Counted from the stretch's first letter, positions 34,690-43,726 are shown. The stretch: DNA of 64,000 bases from Thermoflexibacter ruber (GCF_900113045.1 NZ_FONY01000010.1:1-64000); one strand, 5' to 3'. Notes: a model not told the origin generated them from the sequence alone. Numbers and translations are program-made.

Positions 34690-34737
34690 GGCATTTATTT
34701 AGGGGAATTTTCTCACGATTAACCTAAAAAAAATGCC
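34690..34737. repeat. Inverted repeat at the left end of the transposase remnant
   Basis: GGCATTTATTTAGG (34690-34703) pairs with CCTAAAAAAAATGCC (34723-34737) allowing one bulge and a mismatch. It covers the start of the decayed transposase frame and may be part of the original element. The surrounding 34607-34689 is AT-rich with nothing recognised. Confidence 0.4.
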
Positions 34738-35322
34738 AAATTTATTAGAAATCTTCTTAGTCTTAGCCCCAGAAGTTTCTTTTGCAAATATAGCAAAATT
34801 AGCTAACATCATCACTACTATTTTTCGTTTATCTGTCCCCGTAACTACCCGAGCCATTGGTCGTTTCGGCAGTTTATCCACTCTTCGCTGGTAGGGAAAT
34901 TGATTTCTTCGGTCAGTTTTCTGGACGCAAGTGTGGTGAATGTGAGCAGTGAAAAATCTCATTTTTTATCTTGCACACAACTGGTCAAACCTACTAAAAC
35001 GGAGGCTTCCACCGCTGCAAATAATTTAGAGATGCCAAGCAATTTTTTGGACTTTCTGATTTCAAAAACTACAAACAACATCAACTGACTAATGCGGTCA
35101 GTATTATCTTTACTTGCCGGATAGTGGCGCAAATCATCTTGGAAAAGTACAAAAAGCTATTCAACCATCCTAAAGATTTCTATTATTGACCTAAAAGCCA
35201 TTCAAAAGGCTCAAATGTACTATCATTATTTTTTAAATACTGAGCAGGATAGCTCTCAGGATTTTTTTAATGATGAAATCTTGCTTAATTTTGTTAAATT
35301 ACGCGCCGTCAATATCGAGTAA
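34733..35322 (+). pseudogene. Decayed DDE (IS4-like) transposase remnant
   Basis: Pieces of one protein appear in different frames. From ATG 34733 comes MPNLLEIFLVLAPEVSF and SVPVTTRAIGRFGSLSTLRW, ended by TAG. Later, FFGLSDFKNYKQHQLTNAV and FTCRIVAQIILEKYKKLFN (ending at a TAA near 35187), then in another frame IIDLKAIQKAQMYYHYFL and DFFNDEILLNFVKLRAVN to TAA 35320-35322. The 'GLSDFKNYK' to 'DLKAI' order is typical of the C-terminal part of Bacteroidota IS4-type transposases. The middle with the catalytic acids is unrecognisable. At least two frameshifts and several stops; no target duplications found. Confidence 0.65.
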
Positions 35323-35435
35323 ACCAAAATTTGGCGGTAATATTGATTATAAAAAATCAGTATTTGTCTATCTTAGTGCATAAAGCATCATTGTAAGACT
35401 ATCTATATTTCTCAAAAATTAAAAAAATAAAGAAA

Positions 35436-36422
35436 ATGAAAAAACTTTTAATCAAAAACGTATTATTCATTACTCTTGCTATTGCTTTACTCGGTTGTGG
35501 AGGTAGCGAGAATACCTCCAAACAGAATACAAATGACCAAGAAATACAAATTGCCGTCATTCCCAAGGGGACTACTCATGCTTTTTGGAAAAGTGTACAG
35601 TTAGGTGCAGAAAAAGCAGGACAAGACTTAGGCGTAAAAGTACTTTGGCAGGGTCCTCAAAAAGAAGATGATAGACAAATGCAAATCCAAGTGGTACAAA
35701 ACTTTGTCAGCAGAGGAGTAAGTGCCATCGTACTTGCTCCTTTGGATTCGCGCAGTTTAGTACCTCCTGTGCAAACCGCTATTAAGAGAAATATTCCTGT
35801 TATAATTTTTGATTCAGGTTTAGATGCCCAAGAATACAGCAGTTTTGTCGCTACTGATAACAAAGAGGGAGGTCGCCTTTGTGCCAAACGCATGGCAGAA
35901 GTCATGAATGGAAAAGGGAAAATTATTCTTTTGCGTTATGCGGAAGGCTCAGCAAGTACTACTGAAAGAGAAGCAGGCTTCTTAGAAGGCTTGAAAGAAT
36001 TTGCTCCTGAGATAGAAATACTTAGTGATAATCAGTATGCAGGAGCTACCAGAGAGGAAGCCTTCCAAACTTCACAAAACTTGCTTAACCGTTTCAAAGA
36101 AGTTGAGGGCATCTTTGCACCTAACGAATCGTCCACTTTTGGTATGTTGAGAGCCTTAGAAACCTCAGGTAAGGCAGGCAAAGTAAAGTTCATAGGCTTT
36201 GATGCTACCAAAGAACTTTTAGATGCCATGCAAGCAGGAAAAATTCATGGACTTTCTGTGCAAAATCCTTACAAGATGGGGTACGAAGGGGTAAAAACAG
36301 CCTTAGCTGTGCTAAAAAAAGAAACGGTAGAAAAACGCATAGATACAGGAGTTACTATGATTACTCCAGAAAATCTGAATACCTCAGAGGTCCAAGAAAT
36401 TCTCAAACCTCAAATACAATAG
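35436..36422 (+). CDS. Sugar-type ABC substrate-binding lipoprotein (periplasmic binding protein I, RbsB-like)
   Basis: 328 aa. Lipoprotein signal with LLGC, lipidated C21. Type I periplasmic-binding fold: VIPKGTTHAFWKSVQLGAE, ALDP-like VLAPLDSRSLVPPV, IIFDSGLD, SFVATDNKEGGRL and VEGIFAPNESSTFGMLRAL. It resembles ribose/xylose/autoinducer-2 binding proteins of the RbsB family. No permease or ATPase is adjacent, and the ribokinase gene is 23 kb away, so the ligand is unproven. A terminator follows. Confidence 0.9.
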   Translation: MKKLLIKNVLFITLAIALLGCGGSENTSKQNTNDQEIQIAVIPKGTTHAFWKSVQLGAEKAGQDLGVKVLWQGPQKEDDRQMQIQVVQNFVSRGVSAIVLAPLDSRSLVPPVQTAIKRNIPVIIFDSGLDAQEYSSFVATDNKEGGRLCAKRMAEVMNGKGKIILLRYAEGSASTTEREAGFLEGLKEFAPEIEILSDNQYAGATREEAFQTSQNLLNRFKEVEGIFAPNESSTFGMLRALETSGKAGKVKFIGFDATKELLDAMQAGKIHGLSVQNPYKMGYEGVKTALAVLKKETVEKRIDTGVTMITPENLNTSEVQEILKPQIQ

Positions 36423-36445
36423 CATAAGATTTCATAAAAAATCTT

Positions 36446-36489
36446 AAAAATGATGAAAACATCGTAGTATGATGACTTTCATCATTTTT
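36446..36489 (+). terminator. Intrinsic terminator after binding-protein gene
   Basis: AAAAATGATGAAA (36446-36458) pairs perfectly with TTTCATCATTTTT (36477-36489), followed by a T-rich tract; the loop is 18 nt. A smaller AAGATT/AATCTT hairpin precedes it. Confidence 0.7.
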
Positions 36490-36545
36490 CTTTTCTATAA
36501 AGGCAAATACCTTTACAATATCAAACTTCAATCCGCCAAAAAATT

Positions 36546-36938
36546 ATGAGTGTATTTGCCTTAAATAGAAATGAAATTCGCTGTGTGCAGTGCAAAGAGT
36601 TTCACAAAGAAAATTACCAAGTAGGAATATGCGATTTTTGTTTTGAAAAAAACAATAACTACTCTACCGTCGTACCAAGTAAAAATCTATATCAGGAAAT
36701 AGATTTCTACAGCCCATTTCCTGTGGATATGAAGGCAAATGGTCTAATTTTGCTGTGGTTAAGCTATTATACTCCACAGAAAGCAATTAAAATGTGGCAT
36801 AGCATCTTGACGCTTGGGAAAACAGAAGAAAACAACCATTTACTTAGCCCGCAAAAAATCTTTGAAAGATATGCCAAAGCAGCATTACCCGATGTTGCAG
36901 AGATTCATGAAGTCATCTGTTGCAAGGTCAGAGTTTGA
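36546..36938 (+). CDS. Hypothetical protein with N-terminal CxxC-CxxC zinc-ribbon-like motif
   Basis: 130 aa. C13, C16, C29 and C32 (RCVQCKEF, ICDFCFEK) are spaced as a treble-clef or zinc-ribbon site. The rest is helical without membrane segments (GLILLWLSYYTPQKAIKMWH) and ends CCKVRV. I do not recognise the family. It stands alone, head to tail with the sugar-binding lipoprotein and convergent with the metallophosphoesterase. Stop TGA. Confidence 0.65.
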   Translation: MSVFALNRNEIRCVQCKEFHKENYQVGICDFCFEKNNNYSTVVPSKNLYQEIDFYSPFPVDMKANGLILLWLSYYTPQKAIKMWHSILTLGKTEENNHLLSPQKIFERYAKAALPDVAEIHEVICCKVRV

Positions 36939-36948
36939 ATAGATAAAC

Positions 36949-38232
36949 TTATGCCCTTTTTAACTCAAAAATACATATCTCAGGCAGAATCCCAATCCTA
37001 CCGGGGTAGCCTATGAAGCCAAAACCACGATTTACGTAAAGATACTGATTTGCCTTTGTATATAGGTCTGCCCATTCTTCATAAAAATACTGCACAGGAC
37101 TCCAACGGAAATTGCCTATTTCTATGCCAAACTGCATACCGTGTGTATGCCCTGCCAGCATCAGGTCTATGTCCTCGTACTGCTCCAATACCTCTGCCCG
37201 CCAATGACTTGGGTCGTGAGAAAGCAGTATTTTCACGCTTGCCTCGTCTGTATTTTCATAGGCTTTGGCTAAACTCCCATACTTAGGGAAGCGCCCCTTA
37301 GCACTCCAATTTTCTATACCCAAAATAGCAATTTTATCTCCGTTTTGGCTAAGGTATCGGCTTTCGTTCATGAGCAAGTTCCAACCCATCAACTTATGCG
37401 TAGCTTTCAAATCCTCCAAGTTTTTTCGCTTGGCTTCCGCAGAAGCCCACATTACATAATCGCCGTAGTCATGATTGCCTAAGGTACTATAAACCCCCAG
37501 AGGTGCTTTGACTTTGGCAAAAATATCTTGGTAATCTCTCATTTCGCTTGCCTCGTTGTTTACCAAATCACCTGTAAAAAACACTACATCAGGCTTTTCC
37601 CTTAGTAGCATTTCTATCCCTCCTTTTACGGCTACTTTGTTAAAAAAGCTACCTGAATGTATATCCGAAAGTTGGGCAAAACGCAAGCCGTCAAAAGATT
37701 TGGGCAGATTAGGCAAGTAAAGCGTTTTTCTATGTACTTGATAGTCATGCGCCCCAGAGAGAACGCCATAGCTCATCGTAAGCAAAGGGGTAGTAGCAGC
37801 TATCAGACCAGCCTTGCTCAAAAATTCAGAACGAGGTATCAGCTCCTCTCCCTCTGCATTGGTCTGATGAGTTGCCTCTATGATAGTTTCTTTGGTAGGA
37901 AAACCCGCAAACTGGTAGTAAACCCACTGTGCCAAGCGAACAAGGTCGTCAATGAGTAAGAACAGTACGGCAAAAACTTTGGAAAAATAAAAAATCACTG
38001 ACCAAACCAAGACAAAGCGGGTAAAAGTTAGCAAGAATCCGCTACGAGGCACCAAGTTATAGGCAAGTACGCCCAGAATAGTCAATACATTCAACGACCA
38101 AAAAGTCCAGTAAATGATTTTAGTAGAAGTCGCATTTTTGTCATCAAAAACAGTTTTAATTGCTTGGAAAACATAAAAATCCACTGCAATTAATAACAAG
38201 GTCAAAATCGCAATCGCCACAATTTTATACAT
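36949..38232 (-). CDS. Membrane-anchored metallophosphoesterase (YkuE-like)
   Basis: 427 aa. About three or four membrane segments in the first 130 residues, then a calcineurin-like phosphoesterase domain: AQLSDIHSGSF, VFFTGDLVNN, YSTLGNHDYGDY, ILLSHDPSHW and LAGHTHGMQFG carry the two-metal ligands. Related to YkuE-type enzymes, some of which act on UDP-diacylglucosamine or cell-envelope phosphoesters; the substrate here is unknown. All metal-binding motifs are intact. Confidence 0.9.
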   Translation of the reverse strand: MYKIVAIAILTLLLIAVDFYVFQAIKTVFDDKNATSTKIIYWTFWSLNVLTILGVLAYNLVPRSGFLLTFTRFVLVWSVIFYFSKVFAVLFLLIDDLVRLAQWVYYQFAGFPTKETIIEATHQTNAEGEELIPRSEFLSKAGLIAATTPLLTMSYGVLSGAHDYQVHRKTLYLPNLPKSFDGLRFAQLSDIHSGSFFNKVAVKGGIEMLLREKPDVVFFTGDLVNNEASEMRDYQDIFAKVKAPLGVYSTLGNHDYGDYVMWASAEAKRKNLEDLKATHKLMGWNLLMNESRYLSQNGDKIAILGIENWSAKGRFPKYGSLAKAYENTDEASVKILLSHDPSHWRAEVLEQYEDIDLMLAGHTHGMQFGIEIGNFRWSPVQYFYEEWADLYTKANQYLYVNRGFGFIGYPGRIGILPEICIFELKRA

Positions 38233-38422
38233 TTAAGATTAGAAGATTAGGAAATAAAAAGCAAAAAATAGGCTGATAGCAGGTGGATAGGATTACATTA
38301 GCATTAAACTCATATCTTGGTCTAAAAGTTTAATTTACCTCGTCTAAATATCTTTTTTGACATTTTTTAGGAATATGTGGAAGTTGATTTTCTACATTGT
38401 TAGAAAATAGATTTTTTAGATG

Positions 38423-38516
38423 AAAAGAACCCAGTAGGGGTGAGATATGCCACTCCTACGGAGTTCTTTTAGCCTAATGATGTTAGAATTTCTACCAATA
38501 TACCATTCCTAACGGA
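38423..38516. repeat. Two adjacent hairpin repeat units
   Basis: In the 320-nt spacer 38233-38552. AAAAGAAC (38423-38430) pairs with GTTCTTTT (38463-38470), and inside it GTAGGGGTG (38434-38442) pairs with CACTCCTAC (38451-38459), so a 48-nt imperfect stem forms. A second small palindrome ATTCC-TAAC-GGAAT lies at about 38505-38518 after TTTCTACCAATATACC. Such CTCCTACGGAG-type units look like dispersed Bacteroidota repeats, and the first could terminate the leftward mlaE transcript. The rest of the spacer is AT-rich. Confidence 0.55.
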
Positions 38517-38552
38517 ATTAAATATTAACTCAAAACAACTTTTTTTAAATCT

Positions 38553-39284
38553 TTACCCTAAGAAAAGTTGAGCCAATAGATAATCCGCTACCAAAATCGC
38601 AATGCAACTGTTGGTAACTGCTTGCGTACTTGCGATGCCTACTTCTAAAGCTCCTCCTGCTGTATAGTACCCCTTGTACGCTGATATAGAGGAAATTAAG
38701 AAAGCAAAAGTAAATGATTTGATAAGGGCAAAAGTAACGCTAAATGTTTTAAAACCTTCTCTGATGCCTTGAATGTACTCGGCAGGCGTGTAAAGTTCTA
38801 AGACAGTACCCGCCACATACCCCCCTAAGATAGATAAAAAACCTGCTAAAATCACTAAAATAGGATACATGGTAATACAAGCAAAAATCTTGGGCATGAC
38901 TAAGTAAGAAGCAGAGTTAATCCCCATGACCTCTATGGCATCTACCTGCTCGGTAATGCGCATCGTTCCTAACTGCCCTGCGATGTTAGAACCTACTTTG
39001 CCTGCAAATACGATGGCTGTTACTGTAGGGGCGAGTTCCAATAAGGTCATATCCCTCACTACTGTTCCGATAATGTACTTGGGAATCAAGGGACTCACTA
39101 AGTTATAGGTAGTTTGTACGGCAGAAACCGCCCCAATGAAGGTAGAAGTAATCACTACGATAGTCAGTGAATCTATGCCGATAAGCATACATTCGTCTAT
39201 AAAGAGTTGCCAATAAACCTTAAACTTTTCTCTGTTGGTGAAGATTTTATAAAGAAAAATGACATACTTTCCGATAGCTCTCAT
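38553..39284 (-). CDS. MlaE-family lipid ABC transporter permease
   Basis: 243 aa inner-membrane permease of the Mla/Mce phospholipid transport type. Conserved MlaE segments: IVVITSTFIGAVSAVQ, LAPTVTAIVFAGKVGSNIAGQLGTMRITEQVDAIEVMG, given here as overlapping short pieces, and a C-terminal TNSCIAILVADYLLAQ. Five or six membrane segments. The partner ATPase (MlaF) and an Mce-domain protein normally follow; none is next to it. The upstream neighbour is a broken GNAT gene 37 nt away. Confidence 0.93.
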   Translation of the reverse strand: MRAIGKYVIFLYKIFTNREKFKVYWQLFIDECMLIGIDSLTIVVITSTFIGAVSAVQTTYNLVSPLIPKYIIGTVVRDMTLLELAPTVTAIVFAGKVGSNIAGQLGTMRITEQVDAIEVMGINSASYLVMPKIFACITMYPILVILAGFLSILGGYVAGTVLELYTPAEYIQGIREGFKTFSVTFALIKSFTFAFLISSISAYKGYYTAGGALEVGIASTQAVTNSCIAILVADYLLAQLFLG

Positions 39285-39321
39285 GTGCTAAAAGGGTTTA
39301 ATTTCTTTCTAAAAAACAAAG

Positions 39322-39849
39322 TTAGACTTTTTTCTTTGAACTTTCCCATTCTTCTATCGTCATTCTATAAATATAATCGTCATAGATGACTTCTCGTTTG
39401 ATGAGGGCTTTTTTAGCAATACTTTCAAATTGGAAACCTGCTTTTTCCAAAACGCGCATAGAGGCTACATTTATAGGGAAAACCCCTGCATAAATCCGCA
39501 CTAAGCCCAGCTTCTCAAAACCCATTTGGCAAAGTAGCCTAACAGCTTCTGTAGCAATACCTTTACCCCAAAAAGGCTCACCTATCCAATAGCCTATTTC
39601 GGCAGATTTTCTGAAAATATCTTGTTGTAATACTAAACCGCACACGCCTGCTAACTTGCTTTGATATCAAATCCCAAAGGTAGTAAGAGGTTCTTGGGTA
39701 GAGAGGTAGGCTAAAAAGTTTCTTGCGTCTTGCTCTGTATAGGGCGAAGGGAAAATATCTCGTACCCACATCGCTATTTGGGGGTTGTTGGCTAAGGTAG
39801 CCAAGGCTGTTACATCGGCTGAGGTCAATGGGGAAAGTGAGATAAACAT
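39322..39849 (-). pseudogene. GNAT acetyltransferase interrupted by one in-frame TGA
   Basis: One continuous minus-strand frame runs from ATG 39849 (MFISLSPLTSADV) to the stop at 39322, broken only by TGA at 39667-39669: EPLTTFGI-stop-YQSKLAGVCGLVL. Both sides are clearly one RimJ-like GNAT: ALANNPQIAMWVRDIFPSPY before, EIGYWIGEPFWGKGIATEAV and NVASMRVLEKAGF after. The acetyl-CoA loop (GKGIAT) is in the second part. With no frameshift and good conservation throughout, this is a recent nonsense mutation or a base error. A downstream GTG (39645) could start a truncated product but would lack the first two strands. Confidence 0.85.
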
Positions 39850-39904
39850 AATATTTTCTAATGAGTTTATTTTTACAAACTTACAAACACAAAATTTATT
39901 GTAA

Positions 39905-39912
39905 TAACTTTG
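39905..39912 (+). promoter_or_regulatory. -7 box TAACTTTG before FAD oxidoreductase gene
   Basis: Exact TAnnTTTG match 22 nt before ATG 39935, in the 85-nt divergent spacer. No clear -33 TTTG. Short predicted UTR of about 17 nt. Confidence 0.45.
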
Positions 39913-39934
39913 AAGGCAAGTTTTCAAAATATTC

Positions 39935-41038
39935 ATGCGAGCAAAAGAAATAAACTGTCAGTATCTAATTGTAGGTCAAGGAATTGCAGGCACTACTTTA
40001 GCTTATTCTTTACTTAAAAGAAAACAAAATATTTATGTGATAGACGACGGCTACCAACACTCCTCCTCTAAGGTCGCAGTAGGAATGTTCAACCCTATTA
40101 CAGGAAAGCGCGTAGTCAAAACTTGGAAAGCAGATGTACTTTTCCCGTTTTTACATCATTTTTACCAAGAGTTGGAAAACTTTTTAGGAGTAAAATTTTT
40201 TTTTCCTAAGACTATTTATCGCCCTTTTGAAAGTATAGAACAGCAAAATCACGTACTGGGGCAGGCGGCAGAGCAGGCTTTTGCGGATTTTATAGAAATA
40301 GATAATAAAGATGAAAAGTACAAAGGCTTTGTTTTCAACGAATTTGGCGGTGCAGAACTCAAACAAGGCGGATACCTTGCAGTAAGCACTATGTTAGAAG
40401 CATTCCAAGATTTTTTAAAAAAAGAGCAATTATTTCTACAAACCAATTTTGATGAAAATAACTTGACTGTTCAGCATCAAGATTCGATTATTTGGGAAAA
40501 TGCACAAACAAGTGTGAAAATCAATGCGAAAAAAGTTATTTTTTGCAGAGGCATTCAAGATGGGGAAAGTCGCTTTTGGAAGGCTTTGCCTTTTCGGGCA
40601 GTCAAAGGCGAAGTTTTAACAGGACATTTTCAAGAACAGTTAGCCTTTGAGGAAATCATCAATCGCTCAGGCTGGGTAATTCCTTTTGGCAATAATACCT
40701 ACAAAGCAGGTTCTACTTACGATTGGGATGATACAAGTTTGGAAATCACTGAAAAAGCTAAAAATGAGATTTTAGACAAAGTAAACAAACTTATCAAATT
40801 CCCTTTTGCTTGCACACATCAAGAGGCAGGTTTGCGACCTACTACCACAGACCGCCGCCCACTCATAGGGCTACACCCTTTGTATGCTAATGTAGGCTTA
40901 TTCAATGGTTTAGGCACAAAAGGGGTAATGCTTGCTCCTTATTTTGCTGATGCTTTCTGCGACTATTTGTTAGAAGGGAAAACATTGGAGGCAGAAGTAA
41001 GTGTGTTAAGATTCTTGGACACAAGTTTACAAAATTAA
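39935..41038 (+). CDS. FAD-dependent amine oxidoreductase (DAO fold)
   Basis: 367 aa. N-terminal dinucleotide motif LIVGQGIAGTTLAYSL followed by an acidic strand end (YVIDDG), then VGMFNPITGKRVVKTW and a C-terminal GLRPTTTDRRPLIG and LFNGLGTKGVMLAPYFA, as in glycine oxidase/D-amino acid oxidase-like proteins. No signal peptide, so cytosolic. The substrate is unknown; similar proteins are conserved in Bacteroidota without an assigned role. Divergent from the GNAT pseudogene. Confidence 0.88.
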   Translation: MRAKEINCQYLIVGQGIAGTTLAYSLLKRKQNIYVIDDGYQHSSSKVAVGMFNPITGKRVVKTWKADVLFPFLHHFYQELENFLGVKFFFPKTIYRPFESIEQQNHVLGQAAEQAFADFIEIDNKDEKYKGFVFNEFGGAELKQGGYLAVSTMLEAFQDFLKKEQLFLQTNFDENNLTVQHQDSIIWENAQTSVKINAKKVIFCRGIQDGESRFWKALPFRAVKGEVLTGHFQEQLAFEEIINRSGWVIPFGNNTYKAGSTYDWDDTSLEITEKAKNEILDKVNKLIKFPFACTHQEAGLRPTTTDRRPLIGLHPLYANVGLFNGLGTKGVMLAPYFADAFCDYLLEGKTLEAEVSVLRFLDTSLQN

Positions 41039-41051
41039 AATGAGCATATCT

Positions 41052-41576
41052 TTACTGCTTTAAGTCTCTCTCCGTCAATTTTTTATGATGCTCTACATGA
41101 TAAATTGTAAAATACATCATCTCTCGAATTGTCAGTTTTCCTAACAAAGGGTGAGGTAAAATATACTTGTCTAATTCATCTTCTGTAAAATTGTCAATTC
41201 GTTGGTTTAAGATGACTATTTCTTTTTGTAGTGCATTAGTCAATTTATCTCTCCTATCAAGACTTACACTTTTAGGAATAAACCTACCTGTTGCTCTGCC
41301 CCCATTTTCTAACTTTTGTAAGTATTTTTTCACCAATTCATCATACGTTTTACTCTGCCTGTTTGCTTTCCCCCATATAAGTCTGAACAACAATTTAGGA
41401 AAGCCTAAAATTTGTCTTACAGGTCTAACGCCGAGATATATATGCTCAAGCTGCTGTCCGGGTGTCCATTTACTATTTTTGCTCAATAGAAACTCCTCCG
41501 CAGTCAGGCTACCAATATAATCGACAAAGGTCTTGTGATTATCAGATAAAAGGAGTTTAATCGCCTGTTTATTCAT
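41052..41576 (-). CDS. DinB-like four-helix protein
   Basis: 174 aa from ATG 41576 (MNKQAIKLLL); the open frame extends to 41645 but the extra residues are not family-like. DinB/DUF1569 pattern: KWTPGQQLEHIYLGV near residue 40, and a C-terminal MMYFTIYHVEHHKKL with paired histidines that, with the first His, form the usual metal site. Members are often bacillithiol-, mycothiol- or glutathione-dependent S-transferases or of unknown function. Its stop faces the FAD oxidoreductase gene. Confidence 0.8.
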   Translation of the reverse strand: MNKQAIKLLLSDNHKTFVDYIGSLTAEEFLLSKNSKWTPGQQLEHIYLGVRPVRQILGFPKLLFRLIWGKANRQSKTYDELVKKYLQKLENGGRATGRFIPKSVSLDRRDKLTNALQKEIVILNQRIDNFTEDELDKYILPHPLLGKLTIREMMYFTIYHVEHHKKLTERDLKQ

Positions 41577-41680
41577 AGTTTTTGTGTTATCTACTTCTGC
41601 GACTTTATATATACCACAAATATATTTAAACCTATATAAACTCAAAAATTTCCATTGGCTTTAACAAAATAAGAAAATCC

Positions 41681-42841
41681 TCACTTAGCCTTTTTCTTTT
41701 CGTATAGTATCAAAAATCCCCAAGCTGCTCCACTTGCTATTCCACTAAACGCAAAGGGGAGAACAAAACCATAAGAAATATTGGCAAGCCAACCACTCAG
41801 CAAAGCTCCTAAACCAATACCTATCTCTAAGGCAATGTAGGTAGTAGCTACTGCCTTGCCTATTTTTTCCTTGTCGCAAAGGTCTATCGTCCAAGCAAAC
41901 AAAGTAGGCATACCCATGCCCAAACCTAATCCATACAAACCTCCTGCCAACAAGAATGAAATGCTATGGTCTGCCCAAGCCGTCCAAATCATTGCCAATA
42001 GGATAATAAAAGCAGAGAATTTTAAAATGCCCAATCTGCCGTACCTATCGGAGGCTTTTCCTGCTAAAAAACGAGCAAGCAAAGAAGTAGAGGTCATGAC
42101 AGCAAAGTAGAGTCCTTTGTTAGCAATTCCCAAATCTTGGCTTTTGTCTGGCGCAAGGGTAAGCACTGCTCCATAGGCTATTTCAATCAAAATCATGGCA
42201 ATAGCCACAGGAAATACTTTGGGTTCTACCACTTCATTAGCCTCTATTTTTAGTAGCTTGATTTGGAATTGCTCTTTGGTAGTCAAAGTTTCTTTCATCT
42301 GATAAAAAATCAATACAGCAATAAAAGCAAGAAAAGAAGAAGCATAAAACATTGCGTTCAAGCCATAAGCCTGAGCAATAGCACTCCCAATGACAGGGGC
42401 AAGGGCATTGCCTACGCTTCCTGTCAGACTGTGCAAACCAATGGCTTCACCTCTGCGAGAGGCAGGAATAATGTCTGCTAAGTAGGCGGCTGTACCTGTG
42501 GGAGTAAATCCCGTAGAAAAGCCATGTACCAGCCTTAAAAGGAAAAATGCCCAAATGGTACTTAGAATTGGATAAACCAAAGAGCAAACTACACAAACTG
42601 CTACACCAAAAATCATCACAGGGATTCTCCCCACAGTATCTGCTAATTTACCGCTAAAGGGACGCGACGCCCCTGCCGTAAGTGTGAAAAGTGAGATGAT
42701 AAGTCCCTTGTAATCTGCACCTCCTAAGTTACTCAGAAAAGCAGGCAGTTCAGGAATCATCATGTTAAAACTAAGGAAAAATAAAAAACTGCTCAGGCTA
42801 AGCAGTCCAAACTGAACGGTGTAAAAACTTTCTTCTTTCAA
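41681..42841 (-). CDS. Major facilitator superfamily transporter
   Basis: 386 aa with 12 predicted membrane segments. The MFS loop 2-3 motif is present as RPFSGKLADTVGRIPVMI, and its repeat in the second half as ARFLAGKASDRYGRLGIL. TM4-5 has GFSTGFTPTGTAAYLADI. Start is TTG 42841 (MKEESFYTVQF), since the next Met lies in TM1. It looks like a proton-linked drug or sugar exporter; the substrate is not inferable. Stands alone. Confidence 0.9.
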   Translation of the reverse strand: MKEESFYTVQFGLLSLSSFLFFLSFNMMIPELPAFLSNLGGADYKGLIISLFTLTAGASRPFSGKLADTVGRIPVMIFGVAVCVVCSLVYPILSTIWAFFLLRLVHGFSTGFTPTGTAAYLADIIPASRRGEAIGLHSLTGSVGNALAPVIGSAIAQAYGLNAMFYASSFLAFIAVLIFYQMKETLTTKEQFQIKLLKIEANEVVEPKVFPVAIAMILIEIAYGAVLTLAPDKSQDLGIANKGLYFAVMTSTSLLARFLAGKASDRYGRLGILKFSAFIILLAMIWTAWADHSISFLLAGGLYGLGLGMGMPTLFAWTIDLCDKEKIGKAVATTYIALEIGIGLGALLSGWLANISYGFVLPFAFSGIASGAAWGFLILYEKKKAK

Positions 42842-42961
42842 AGTAAATAGTCAATTTGATAAAATAAATAACGAGCGGCTTCTTATCTAACCTACAAAAA
42901 TATTAGATTTCTACAAGAATCTATATTTTCTACATTTTAAAGTTTGTATGAGTAGAAAAAC

Positions 42962-42969
42962 TATCTTTG
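42962..42969 (+). promoter_or_regulatory. -7 box TATCTTTG before rsmE
   Basis: Exact TAnnTTTG match 27 nt before the rsmE ATG; TTTG at 42943-42946 is present but only 15 nt upstream. Confidence 0.45.
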
Positions 42970-42996
42970 TAAAATCGCTTCAAAGATTTTTCTAAT

Positions 42997-43701
42997 ATGC
43001 TTTTATTTTTCAAGGAAAACATCTCTCCAAAGGGAATCAGTTACTTAGACGAAGACGAATCAAAGCACTGCATCAAAGTATTGCGATTAGTCAAGGGAGA
43101 TTTTTTATACCTTACCAACGGCAAAGGTGCCTTAGCCAAAGCACAAATAAGCCAGCCAAACCCTAAAAAGTGTGAAATAGAAATCGTTGATTATCAATTT
43201 ACAGAAAATAATAAATCTTTTTACACTCACTTAGCTACCGCCCCAACTAAAAATGCAGAACGCATAGAGTGGTTGGTAGAGAAATGCGTAGAAATGGGCA
43301 TAGACGAAATTTCTTTTGTGATGACTAAACACACAGAGAGAAGCCATTTTAATACAGAAAGAATCGAGAAAAAAGCCATTACTGCACTCAAACAATCTTT
43401 GCAAACATGGCTTCCCAAAATCAATCCACCTATGGATTTTACTAAGTTTATCGAGCAAAGAACTGAAAGCCAAAAATTTATTGCTTATGTAGATAATGAG
43501 AATACTCAAACACTTTTCAAAGCGGCAAAGGCAAATCAGCATTACTGTATATTGATAGGACCGGAAGGGGATTTTAGCAAAGAAGAACTACAAACAGCAT
43601 TAGAGAATGGTTTTCAAAAAGTTAGCTTGGGACAGAACCGCCTAAGAACAGAAACCGCAGGTTTGGTAGCATGTTGCACTTTGAATATGTTGAATGAGTA
43701 G
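42997..43701 (+). CDS. rsmE: 16S rRNA (uracil-1498-N3)-methyltransferase
   Basis: 234 aa SPOUT enzyme. N-terminal PUA-like domain (DEDESKHCIKVLRLVKGD), then EWLVEKCVEMGIDEISFV, ILIGPEGDFSKEEL and the knot motif VSLGQNRLRTETAGLVACC. All are RsmE hallmarks; length is usual. Methylates U1498 of 16S rRNA in the 30S subunit. Confidence 0.96.
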   Translation: MLLFFKENISPKGISYLDEDESKHCIKVLRLVKGDFLYLTNGKGALAKAQISQPNPKKCEIEIVDYQFTENNKSFYTHLATAPTKNAERIEWLVEKCVEMGIDEISFVMTKHTERSHFNTERIEKKAITALKQSLQTWLPKINPPMDFTKFIEQRTESQKFIAYVDNENTQTLFKAAKANQHYCILIGPEGDFSKEELQTALENGFQKVSLGQNRLRTETAGLVACCTLNMLNE

Positions 43702-43726
43702 GAAAGTTTAATGCGAATGTAATTTT

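Noticed and set aside
34900-35088. A 62-codon open frame inside the transposase remnant.
   Set aside because: It is one of several broken frames of the same decayed gene, not an independent protein.
12885-42850. TACTTTGAAA overlapping the TTG start codon of both the kinase (12889) and the MFS gene (42841, minus), as if a -7 box covered the start.
   Set aside because: The box is one base short of TAnnTTTG, and a promoter there would start transcription inside the gene. TTGAAA is simply a common TTG-Lys start.
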